The notes beneath the pieces were generated by a model. That model was not told the DNA's origin and ran no database searches. It saw only the letters and a list, made by a program, of their open reading frames with translations. A DNA stretch of 12,307 bases from Cytophagales bacterium (GTDB taxonomy: Bacteria > Bacteroidota > Bacteroidia > Cytophagales > Cyclobacteriaceae). The DNA lies in NCBI GenBank assembly GCA_029262955.1, contig JAJCYL010000715.1:1-12307 (forward strand), in the 5' to 3' direction. The translations under genes and the position numbers were made by a program. Below are positions 1-6,504 of this stretch, in pieces. The stretch's first letter is position 1. Each line of letters starts with the position of its first letter.

Positions 1-926
1 TATTTACTAAAAATGCTGATCAGCGAACCGGTTTCTCAAGGCCCACTTCTGTATCTCCCTTCCTACTATATACCCTTAAGGGACAAATAATAAGCGCCCT
101 GGATACCGACATATTCTTCGAAAATGGAATGAATCTAACTGCGGTTGCTCGTTACTTCAACTTCCCAGACAATTACTATGGTATAGGAAATGAAAATGAT
201 CCAGATGATCTCGAAGATTATACCAACAATTTTATGCAGGTTCAAGGCCAGTTATATCGGCCAATTAACTCAAAGATTTTTGTTGGAGCTACCTTCGATC
301 TCCAACACAACTGGATTAGAGACCTTGATCCGGAAGGCCGTCTGCTCAACGACAACATTACCGGTATAGATGGCGGATTCATGTTGGGTCTTGGGCCCAG
401 TTTCAAGTACGACTCACGAGATAATACCATCTACCCTAGTCAAGGGATCTTTGCATCATCGGAAATTTTGGTTGTGCACATTGGGGACTACCAGTTTACC
501 AACTACAATATTGAATTTAGGAAGTTCATCACTATCAAAAACCCTAAGAATATAATCGGATTTCATTTTTCTTCTCGTTTGACCAGTGGAAGTAATGCTC
601 CGTTTTATAAATTACCTCAATTAGGAGGGGATGAAAGATTGAGAGGAATTGAGAATGCAAGTCTATATCGTGACAAACAAGCAGTCTTTTTGCAAACTGA
701 ATATAGAAGAGATCTCTTCTGGCGATTTGGATTTGTTGCTTTTGCCGGCATTGGTGATGTTGCCAACAAGGCAAGGGATCTGAGCATTAATGAGTTTAAA
801 TATGTAGCTGGTTTCGGAGGTAGATTTGCGGCGGTTAAAGGTGAACGACTTAACATTCGAGTAGACGTGGGCTTTGCTAAAGGAGGGCAACGAGCATTTT
901 ATATTGGTTTAAGAGAAGTGTTTTAA
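1..926 (+). CDS. Omp85 (BamA/TamA-like) outer-membrane barrel protein, C-terminal part
   Basis: The reading frame is open from the window edge (first whole codon at 3) to TAA at 924-926, giving 307 residues; the start and any POTRA repeats lie outside. Alternating hydrophobic and polar strands run throughout, as in a beta-barrel. Family marks of the bacterial surface antigen domain (PF01103) are visible: a YDSRDNTIYPSQG stretch around fragment residues 136-148, an LGGDERLRGI stretch ending near residue 216 that corresponds to the conserved (V/L)RG(F/Y/I) loop-6 motif, and a C-terminal Phe typical of barrels inserted by the BAM machinery. Such proteins insert or translocate other proteins at the outer membrane; which subtype (BamA, TamA or a lineage-specific paralogue) cannot be decided without the N-terminus. 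The DUF1080 gene follows after 9 nt and is probably co-transcribed. Family is secure; substrate is unknown. Confidence 0.88.
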   Translation, partial: FTKNADQRTGFSRPTSVSPFLLYTLKGQIISALDTDIFFENGMNLTAVARYFNFPDNYYGIGNENDPDDLEDYTNNFMQVQGQLYRPINSKIFVGATFDLQHNWIRDLDPEGRLLNDNITGIDGGFMLGLGPSFKYDSRDNTIYPSQGIFASSEILVVHIGDYQFTNYNIEFRKFITIKNPKNIIGFHFSSRLTSGSNAPFYKLPQLGGDERLRGIENASLYRDKQAVFLQTEYRRDLFWRFGFVAFAGIGDVANKARDLSINEFKYVAGFGGRFAAVKGERLNIRVDVGFAKGGQRAFYIGLREVF

Positions 927-935
927 TAGAATGAT

Positions 936-1766
936 ATGAAGAACTTAATAGGAGTTGTCATTTACATTGTCACAGTTTTACCCATTGCCCAGGTTTATTC
1001 TCAATCAAGTTTAGGGCAAGAAAGCTGGGTCAGCCTATTCAATGGCAAGAATTTAAATGGTTGGGATATGAAAATTGCGGGCTTCGAATTAGATGATAAT
1101 TATAACAACACATTTGTAGTTGAAGACGGCCTGCTAAGAGTAAAGTATGACGAGTATGACTCTTTTAACAATGAATTTGGACATCTGTTCCACCGAACAC
1201 CCTATTCTTATTATAGATTGAAAGTCGAATACCGCTTCATTGGAAAACAGGTAGCTGGAGGGCCAGGCTGGGCCTATCGCAACAATGGTATGATGCTCCA
1301 TGCTCAATCAGCTCAATCGATGGGGATTGATCAGGATTTTCCAATATCTATTGAGGCTCAGCTACTTGGTGGAACCAAGCCCAAAGAAAGATCTACCTCC
1401 AATTTGTGTACTCCGGGAACTCATGTCAATATCGATGGTGAGCTTGTAACCGAACATTGTATTAACTCTTCTTCAAAGACTTATTACGGTGATCAGTGGG
1501 TAATTGCTGAATTTGTCATTTTAGGGGATTCAATTATTCATCACATCATGGGTCAGGACACCGTTCTGACTTACACCAATCCGATAGTAGGCGGTGGTGA
1601 GGCTAACAATACAAAAGAAGGTGTTAAAGTAGATGGCTCTATCTTATCAGAGGGATACATAACCATACAAGCGGAATCACATCCTACAGATTTCCGGCAG
1701 ATAGAAATATTAGACCTAAAAGGGTGTATGGATCCGGACGCCCAGAATTACAAATCACATACCTGA
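936..1766 (+). CDS. Secreted DUF1080 (3-keto-disaccharide hydrolase-like) protein
   Basis: A 276-residue protein with a Sec signal peptide (residues 1 to about 22, ending near AQVYS; no lipobox Cys), so probably periplasmic or exported. The DUF1080 fold (PF06439) is indicated by the opening WVSLFNGKNLNGW (31-43), a VVEDGLLRV strand (61-69), IEAQLLGG (139-146) and the closing HPTDFRQIEILDL (249-261). Family members are concanavalin-like beta-sandwich proteins; some hydrolyse 3-keto-glycosides, but the substrate here cannot be read. A short tail, GCMDPDAQNY (263-272), resembles the GC-x-DP-x-A-x-NY motif common at the ends of exported Bacteroidota proteins. The frame stops at TGA 1764-1766, but the +1 frame continues with EVDPSKLYE and stops at TAA 1792-1794, which looks like the natural end, so a one-base indel or sequencing error near 1761-1763 is possible. 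It lies 9 nt after the barrel gene and converges on prfB, with 36 nt between stops. Confidence 0.82.
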   Translation: MKNLIGVVIYIVTVLPIAQVYSQSSLGQESWVSLFNGKNLNGWDMKIAGFELDDNYNNTFVVEDGLLRVKYDEYDSFNNEFGHLFHRTPYSYYRLKVEYRFIGKQVAGGPGWAYRNNGMMLHAQSAQSMGIDQDFPISIEAQLLGGTKPKERSTSNLCTPGTHVNIDGELVTEHCINSSSKTYYGDQWVIAEFVILGDSIIHHIMGQDTVLTYTNPIVGGGEANNTKEGVKVDGSILSEGYITIQAESHPTDFRQIEILDLKGCMDPDAQNYKSHT

Positions 1767-1802
1767 AGTCGATCCCTCTAAGCTTTATGAATAACCCCAA
1801 AA

Positions 1803-2898
1803 CTACTCAGTCTCCGAAATTTCCTGCCCCATAAGGAAAGCCTTCATGTAGTCCATCAAGTCGCCGTCTAAAACGTTTTGCACATCCGTCCTTTCTACAC
1901 CAGTCCTGTTATCTTTAACCAACTTGTATGGATGTAGGACGTAGTTTCTTATTTGTGAGCCAAAATCCACTCTCATTTTAGAATTTTCTACAGCATCTTT
2001 TTCGGCATTTCTCTTTTCAACTTCAAGCTGATAAAGTCGCGACTTCAACATCTCAAGCGCCTTCTCTCTATTTTGATGTTGGCTTCTTTGCTGCTGACAT
2101 TCAATAATAATTCCCGTTGGAGCGTGTTTTACGCGTACTGCTGTTTCTACTTTATTCACATTTTGACCACCTGCACCACTGGACCTGAAAGTGTCCCAGC
2201 TTATATCCGCAGGGTTGATTTCAATCTCTATTGAATCATCTACGATAGGATAAACAAAAATGGAAGCAAACGATGTATGCCGACGTCCTCCGGAGTCAAA
2301 GGGAGAGATCCGAACAAGTCTATGCACTCCAATTTCGGATTTTAAATAACCAAAGGCGAAATCTCCATCAATTTCCAAAGTGGCAGATTTCAATCCAGCG
2401 ACATCACCAGGTTGGTAGTTGACTTCCTTCACTTTAAAGCCCTGGCTCTCGCCCCACATAATGTACATCCTCATGAGCATTTCTGCCCAGTCCTGGCTCT
2501 CAGTTCCTCCGGCACCCGGATTGATTTCAATCATGGCGCTGAAGGAATCCTCATCACCACTGAGCATTCGCTTAAACTCCAGCTCTTCAACTGCACTGAG
2601 TGCACGCTGAAATTCTTTATTTACATCTTCGACAGTCGAATCACCCTCATTAAAGAACTCATTAATGGTTTCGAGATCGTCCAAAGCGATGCTGACTTTC
2701 TCAAAATAGTCCGTCCAAAGTTTTTTTGCTTTAATTTCCTTAAGGAATAGCTCCGCTTTTTTAGGGTCATTCCAGAAATCCGCCTGAGCTGTTATTAACT
2801 CTTCCTCTTTGATCTCTTCAATTTTGCGGTCGTAGTCAAAGATACCTCCTCAAGGCCTCTACTCTGGCCTTCAAGTCTTTCAACTCGTCATTTGTCAT
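1803..2898 (-). CDS. prfB: Peptide chain release factor 2, made by programmed +1 frameshift
   Basis: RF2 recognises UGA and UAA stop codons and triggers peptide release on the ribosome. Translation starts at ATG 2898-2896 and encodes 20 residues ending RRYL, then meets TGA at 2838-2836. Skipping one base (CTT-T-GAC) enters the frame that runs from 2837 to TAG at 1803-1805. The joined protein has 364 residues, matching the usual size of about 365, and the junction reads RRYLDYDRKIEEI, very like other RF2 proteins. The stop-codon-reading SPF tripeptide is at about 198-200 and the catalytic GGQ at about 243-245, within SSGAGGQNVNKVETAVR. SPF rather than PxT marks RF2, not RF1. Expression is autoregulated: scarce RF2 lets the ribosome pause at UGA and shift. 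It lies 28 nt downstream of ilvE on the same strand, so an ilvE-prfB transcript is plausible. Its terminal stop is TAG, which RF2 does not read. A gene call that ignores recoding would miss the first 20 residues or treat the gene as broken. Confidence 0.97.
2835..2850 (-). promoter_or_regulatory. RF2 programmed +1 frameshift site
   Basis: On the minus strand the sequence is AGGAGG-TAT-CTT-TGA-C. The Shine-Dalgarno-like AGGAGG (2850-2845) is 3 nt from the slippery CTT (2841-2839), followed by the poor-context stop TGA-C (2838-2835). This matches the classic prfB recoding signal in order and spacing. In E. coli the internal Shine-Dalgarno pairs with 16S rRNA and pushes the P-site tRNA-Leu from CUU to UUU while UGA waits for RF2. 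The two flanking frames encode contiguous RF2 sequence, which confirms the site. Confidence 0.96.
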
Positions 2899-2926
2899 CT
2901 TATGTAATTAAAGGATTAAAAAAAGA

Positions 2927-3994
2927 TTATCTGACTCTATAGACCCAGTTGAATTTGTCTTCGACTTTACCAGTTTTAATCTCGTCGAGTGCTTTCAAGA
3001 TTTTTGGAGCAAACTCCCAATTGTCAATTGATGGAAGGTCATAGTCACTTCCTTCATGTCCAATTAATTTAATGGGCGCTATGGTTGCAGCAGTTCCGAT
3101 ACCAAATGCTTCTTTTACCCGACCGGAATTTAAACCTTCAATAAGTTCTTTAACGGACAATCTCCTCTCCTCAACATTGATACCCAAATCCTGGGCTAAA
3201 GTAAGCACACTATCTCTGGTAATTCCGTGCAATATCGTATCACTTGTTGGTGCCGTTACTAAAGTGTCATCAATGATAAAGGCAATGTTCATAGTGCCAG
3301 ACTCCTCAACATATTCGTGCGTGAGTCCATCTGTCCAAATTAATTGGCTATAGCCCGATTTTTGTGCCTGTAATGCCGGATATAATGCAGCCGCATAGTT
3401 TCCAGCAGTTTTCGCTGCCCCTACACCACCAGGTGCGGCTCGTGTATAATGTGTCTCAACTTTTACACTGATTGGTTCGGAATAATATCCTCCAACCGGG
3501 CTTGTGAAAATTAAGAACATATATTCGTCGGATGGACGAATACCAATAAATGGGTCCAAACCAAATGTGATTGGTCTAATATATAAAGAGGTCCCTGGTT
3601 TTGACGGCACCCAATCACTATCAATTTTCAGCAGTTCGTTCAAAGTAGACATAAACATTTCTTCACTGACTGCCGGTATGCACATTCTCTCAGCGCTTTT
3701 TATCATTCGCTGTGCATTAGCTTGTGGTCTGAAAACCAGAATGTCGCCATTGTCGGCCTTGTAAGCTTTCAGCCCTTCAAAAATAGACTGACCATAGTGC
3801 AAGGTGGTGTTAGCCGGACTAATTGACAGGTCGCCGTAGGGTTTGATCACCATATCCTCCCAATGCCCATTTCTATAATGCGCTTCAAACATGTGATCAC
3901 TATAAACCTTAGCGAACTGGATATTATTTTCATCAAATTCAGATATTCTACTTTGCGCTACCTTATCAAGTGCTATATCCAACGTTCCTACCAT
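2927..3994 (-). CDS. ilvE: Branched-chain amino acid aminotransferase (class IV, PLP)
   Basis: A 355-residue enzyme that transfers amino groups between glutamate and the 2-oxo acids of leucine, isoleucine and valine, acting in the cytoplasm as the last step of synthesis or first step of breakdown. It is of the long eukaryote-like BCAT type (BCAT2 family, about 350-360 residues) rather than the roughly 300-residue E. coli IlvE type. Visible marks: HYGQSIFEGLKAY (67-79), RP-containing substrate loops (RPQAN at 89-93, YIRPITFG at 138-145), the PLP-binding lysine K195 in GAAKTAGNYAAAL, the EESGTMN cofactor loop (230-236) and ILHGITRDSV (254-263). The ATG at 3994 was chosen because the N-terminus VGTLDIAL and the following KVYSDHMF region fit the family. 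It is transcribed divergently from smpB (92 nt apart) and probably leads into prfB. Confidence 0.95.
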   Translation of the reverse strand: MVGTLDIALDKVAQSRISEFDENNIQFAKVYSDHMFEAHYRNGHWEDMVIKPYGDLSISPANTTLHYGQSIFEGLKAYKADNGDILVFRPQANAQRMIKSAERMCIPAVSEEMFMSTLNELLKIDSDWVPSKPGTSLYIRPITFGLDPFIGIRPSDEYMFLIFTSPVGGYYSEPISVKVETHYTRAAPGGVGAAKTAGNYAAALYPALQAQKSGYSQLIWTDGLTHEYVEESGTMNIAFIIDDTLVTAPTSDTILHGITRDSVLTLAQDLGINVEERRLSVKELIEGLNSGRVKEAFGIGTAATIAPIKLIGHEGSDYDLPSIDNWEFAPKILKALDEIKTGKVEDKFNWVYRVR

Positions 3995-4017
3995 AACTTA
4001 TCCATTAATCTCAGCTG

Positions 4018-4025
4018 CAAAATTA
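4018..4025 (-). promoter_or_regulatory. Candidate -7 element of the ilvE promoter
   Basis: The minus strand reads TAATTTTG, an exact match to the Bacteroidota -7 consensus TAnnTTTG, 23 nt before the ilvE ATG. A transcript would start near 4011-4013 and have a leader of about 17-19 nt. No good -33 TTG lies at the usual distance, so the call rests on the -7 box and position only. Confidence 0.4.
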
Positions 4026-4055
4026 AAAAATATGAATGTGCCATTAGACTTTATT

Positions 4056-4071
4056 CTCCAAAACTTTGGAG
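4056..4071. repeat. Inverted repeat (7-bp arms) upstream of smpB
   Basis: CTCCAAA-AC-TTTGGAG is a perfect inverted repeat with 7-bp arms and a 2-nt centre, ending 15 nt before the smpB ATG. There is no T-run after it, so it is not a standard terminator. Its right half (AAACTTTG, 4061-4068) resembles a -7 box with one mismatch, so it may be an operator overlapping the smpB promoter, or a leader hairpin. The function is not known. Confidence 0.45.
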
Positions 4072-4086
4072 CTTTGCAGGGTAATT

Positions 4087-4554
4087 ATGGCAGATAAAAA
4101 ATCCAGGTTCTCAAGTAATATCAATATTAGGAACAAGAAAGCCAGCTTCGAGTTCCAACTTATTGATAAATGGGTTGCCGGACTGGTTTTGCAAGGAACA
4201 GAGATTAAATCTATCCGTGAAGGCAAGGCTAGTCTACAGGAGGCGCATTGTTATTTCAATAGAGATGAGCTTTTTGTGAAGAGCATGAATATCACACCCT
4301 ATGCTCAAGCCAGTCATTTCAATCATGAGCCTTTAAGAGAACGAAAACTGTTATTAAAGAAGAAGGAATTAAATAAACTTCAAACTAAATCACAGGAAAA
4401 GGGGCTAACCATAATTCCAATTAGACTTTTTATTAATGCAAAAGGTCTGGCCAAAATGGAAATTGCATTGGCTAAGGGCAAGAAACTACACGATAAAAGG
4501 GATTCGATTAAAGAGAAGGATCTGCAACGAGAGATGGACCGGTCAAACATTTAA
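4087..4554 (+). CDS. smpB: SsrA (tmRNA)-binding protein SmpB
   Basis: SmpB delivers tmRNA to ribosomes stalled on mRNAs without a stop codon, so that the stuck peptide is tagged and the ribosome released. The 155-residue protein has the family's usual size. Its conserved blocks are NINIRNKKASFEF (11-23), WVAGLVLQGTEIKSIREGKASL (from W29), RERKLLLKKKEL (84-95), and the basic C-terminal tail KGKKLHDKRDSIKEKDLQRE (130-149), which acts in the mRNA channel and decoding centre. The ATG at 4087 was chosen over an in-frame TTG at 4066 because MADKKSRF leads directly into the family N-terminus; AGGG at 4078-4081 gives a modest ribosome-binding site. It is divergent from ilvE and convergent with the desaturase gene. 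The tmRNA gene itself is not in this window. Confidence 0.96.
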   Translation: MADKKSRFSSNINIRNKKASFEFQLIDKWVAGLVLQGTEIKSIREGKASLQEAHCYFNRDELFVKSMNITPYAQASHFNHEPLRERKLLLKKKELNKLQTKSQEKGLTIIPIRLFINAKGLAKMEIALAKGKKLHDKRDSIKEKDLQREMDRSNI

Positions 4555-4641
4555 CTGCGCTCAAGTAACGCCGGCTCCTTCGAATATCATCCTTGGCAAA
4601 CTGTTTAGATAATTCAATTAGATCCCGGTTGGGTGACCTGC

Positions 4642-5748
4642 TCAAGCCATTTCAAGCTCCTCTTTTCTACCAAGAACCTTGAGCATTCTAAGATGTGATA
4701 TAAGAGCACTCCAAAGTGTTGATTCACTGTGATAAGCAATCCCAAATTCCCTGGCAGTCTCTTTCACCAGTGGTGCAATTGATCTATAATGAATATGGCT
4801 AATGTGCGGGAAAAGGTGATGTTCCACTTGAAAATTCAGCCCTCCAGTAAACCAATGTATAAACCTACTCTTGGGAGAAAAGTTTGAGGTAGTAGCCAAT
4901 TGATGAATAGCCCAGGAGGTGTTCAGGTCTCCATTTACATTCCTTTCCGGATACTCCACTCCTTCTACTACATGCGCCAGTTGGAAGACGGTAGTTAGAA
5001 TTAATCCTGCGGTAAAATGTACAATCAAAAATCCAATCAGAATCTCAGCAAATGAATATTGTGTGAAAATCCATGGCACACCGATAACCGTTCCCAGATA
5101 CAGTATCTTCGCAACAGTCAATTTGAACATTTCAACAGATGGATTTCTCTGCTGTCTCCTCGTTTCCCCAGATTTGTTATACCTATAAAGTTGTCTGAAG
5201 TCTTTAACCATAAAAGACAAAGTCATAAGGGCATAGAGGGGTAAAATATACAGCCACTGATATTTGTGAACGTGATGTAACTCAGATTCAGGTGACAGCC
5301 TCAGGATGTATGCTTTGGTACTTACATCCTCGTCAACTTTATAAATATTGGGGTAAGTATGATGTAGTACGTTGTGCTGGATTTGCCAATTCACAGGATT
5401 GCCACCCAATAAATAGAGTGAACCTCCAAATAAATTATTAACCCATTTCTTTTTAGAGAAAGACCCGTGAAGTGCATCATGCATTATTGACATTCCCACA
5501 CCAGCCTTTCCAATCCCCATCATGATCAATAATAGAACAGCAATCACTGAACCGGGCTGATGGCTTATAACCACGATGTATGGAGTTATAAATAGTATTA
5601 TCAAAAACACAGATTTTGTAATAAGTTTGATCCCCCCGTCTTTTGCTATACCTCTCTCCTTAAAAAAGGCATTGACTTTCTTCTGTAGGTGATTAAAGAA
5701 ATCAGACTCTCCTTTGTGCTGAAATTTTATCTGTTCAGACATCTTCAT
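4642..5748 (-). CDS. Integral-membrane acyl (fatty-acid) desaturase
   Basis: A 368-residue di-iron membrane desaturase that introduces a double bond into an acyl chain using O2 and electrons from a partner. All three histidine boxes are present: HDALH (90-94), HNVLHH (125-130) and QVEHH (307-311). Gln instead of His at the start of box three is typical of the linoleoyl-CoA/front-end (delta-5/delta-6-like, COG3239) group, but the N-terminal cytochrome b5 domain of eukaryotic front-end enzymes is missing. Hydrophobic segments lie around residues 43-61, 66-80, 165-180, 211-228 and 233-256. Regiospecificity cannot be read from sequence; a role in membrane fluidity or unsaturated-fatty-acid synthesis is inferred. 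The start is ATG 5748 or the nearby ATG 5742; in-frame codons further upstream include only a TTG and look non-coding. It is convergent with smpB, and no clear terminator was seen in the 87-nt gap. Confidence 0.92.
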   Translation of the reverse strand: MKMSEQIKFQHKGESDFFNHLQKKVNAFFKERGIAKDGGIKLITKSVFLIILFITPYIVVISHQPGSVIAVLLLIMMGIGKAGVGMSIMHDALHGSFSKKKWVNNLFGGSLYLLGGNPVNWQIQHNVLHHTYPNIYKVDEDVSTKAYILRLSPESELHHVHKYQWLYILPLYALMTLSFMVKDFRQLYRYNKSGETRRQQRNPSVEMFKLTVAKILYLGTVIGVPWIFTQYSFAEILIGFLIVHFTAGLILTTVFQLAHVVEGVEYPERNVNGDLNTSWAIHQLATTSNFSPKSRFIHWFTGGLNFQVEHHLFPHISHIHYRSIAPLVKETAREFGIAYHSESTLWSALISHLRMLKVLGRKEELEMA

Positions 5749-5827
5749 AATACAGATACACAATCCCGGTCAAAATAGTTTTCCAAAACTTTGATATATA
5801 ATACCAAGTGGTTACAAATAGTGACGA

Positions 5828-6310
5828 TTAATACTTACGATTTAGAATCTCGCCAAGCACAATGGCCTTTTTGCCTCCATCTTCAGATTGTAAGAGTTCC
5901 TTAATCTCAGAAACCAACTCATTAGAATCTTCTTCCTCTTGATAAGCTTTGAACTCTTTAAACACTAATTTTTTATCGTCCTCAGGCTCTTTTGTCTTAG
6001 CTACTAATTCGGCATCTTTGATTGATTTTTCGAAAATTGTCCGGGCCTCTTCATCGGGACGACGCGAACTGTACTCATCGACATCTTCCACTTCTTCAAA
6101 TTCAGGCTCTTCCGCTTCCTCTTTCTTTTCGTCAAGCTGATCTGCCCCAAACTCTTTCAATAAGTCTTCAAAGGAAATTGGTTTTCTCTTTTGCTTAGGT
6201 TGACTACCTTCCTCCTGCTCCTCAACAGGCTTCTCCTTCCGTTTCTTTAAGACTCGGGATAAGAAGTAGATAACTGCAAGAACAACGTATACTAAATTTT
6301 CTAAATCCAT
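5828..6310 (-). CDS. Small membrane-anchored, highly charged protein of unknown function
   Basis: A 160-residue protein that I cannot name. It starts MDLENLVYVVLAVIYFLSRV, giving one transmembrane helix at about residues 5-20, followed by basic residues (LKKRKEK), which suggests the rest faces the cytoplasm. The middle (about 25-135) is very rich in Glu, Asp and Lys and probably disordered or extended. Two less charged islands, KPISFEDLLKEF (43-54) and the C-terminal KKAIVLGEILNRKY (147-160), look like conserved contact motifs. Similar proteins with a membrane anchor, acidic linker and short EIL-x-R-end motif occur in Bacteroidota genomes without assigned function (from memory, not checked). 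It lies 79 nt upstream of the desaturase on the same strand and is divergent from smc, with 194 nt between. An adaptor or scaffold role is only a guess. Confidence 0.75.
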   Translation of the reverse strand: MDLENLVYVVLAVIYFLSRVLKKRKEKPVEEQEEGSQPKQKRKPISFEDLLKEFGADQLDEKKEEAEEPEFEEVEDVDEYSSRRPDEEARTIFEKSIKDAELVAKTKEPEDDKKLVFKEFKAYQEEEDSNELVSEIKELLQSEDGGKKAIVLGEILNRKY

Positions 6311-6316
6311 CTAGCT

Positions 6317-6324
6317 CAAATATA
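6317..6324 (-). promoter_or_regulatory. Candidate -7 element for the 160-residue protein gene
   Basis: The minus strand reads TATATTTG, an exact TAnnTTTG match, only 6 nt before the ATG at 6310. The nearest TTG (minus strand, 6351-6349) is 24 nt upstream, slightly too far. If used, the mRNA would be nearly leaderless. A weak call. Confidence 0.28.
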
Positions 6325-6428
6325 AGAATTACCTGTCTATGATTTTGACAATTAAACGACCAAAAAACCCTTTGGCTTAAAATCTCAAGTATTAGTTTAC
6401 TCTTTAAGGTAAAAAGCTGATTACCTAA

Positions 6429-6458
6429 TTGTGCAGAATACAAAACCTGCTATTTTTG
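6429..6458 (+). promoter_or_regulatory. Promoter of smc, Bacteroidota type
   Basis: TTG at 6429-6431, a 19-nt spacer and TATTTTTG at 6451-6458 match the Bacteroidota consensus (TTG around -33, TAnnTTTG around -7) exactly, with ideal spacing. Transcription would start near 6463-6466, giving a leader of about 40 nt that contains the palindrome at 6467-6480. This is the best promoter match noticed in the window. Confidence 0.65.
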
Positions 6459-6466
6459 CTTTACTT

Positions 6467-6486
6467 CGTTCGGCCGAACGTTTTTT
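6467..6486 (+). promoter_or_regulatory. GC-rich perfect palindrome plus T-run in the smc leader
   Basis: CGTTCGGCCGAACG (6467-6480) is a 14-bp perfect palindrome, 10 of 14 bases G or C in otherwise AT-rich DNA, followed directly by six T (6481-6486). It lies between the predicted smc transcription start and the ATG at 6505. As RNA it could form a 5-bp stem with a GGCC loop and then U6, which resembles a short intrinsic terminator or attenuator; as DNA it is a typical dimer-protein operator. No gene upstream on this strand needs a terminator. Which reading is right cannot be decided here. Confidence 0.45.
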
Positions 6487-6504
6487 CGCATCCAGGGTAT
6501 TTTT

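Noticed and set aside
2836..2838. In-frame TGA after 20 codons of prfB, read as a pseudogene or sequencing error
   Set aside because: The AGGAGG-TAT-CTT-TGA-C context is the known RF2 autoregulatory frameshift signal and both frames encode expected RF2 residues.
4508..4645. A 45-codon minus-strand frame starting at TTG 4645, overlapping the desaturase stop as TTGA and reading LIELSKQFAKDDIRRSRRYLS in its middle
   Set aside because: It has no ATG, its last part is antisense to the smpB 3' end, and the desaturase already ends at a natural point. The composition looks protein-like but there is no other support.
5782..5793. TCCAAAACTTTG upstream of the desaturase, identical to 4057-4068 upstream of smpB, as a shared operator
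   Set aside because: A 12-base match is expected several times by chance in a window of this size, and the desaturase copy lacks the second arm of the inverted repeat.
6407..6426. AGGTAA-8 nt-TTACCT inverted repeat between the acidic-protein gene and smc
   Set aside because: Only 6 bp with a loose loop in AT-rich DNA; no T-run and no link to a start or stop codon.
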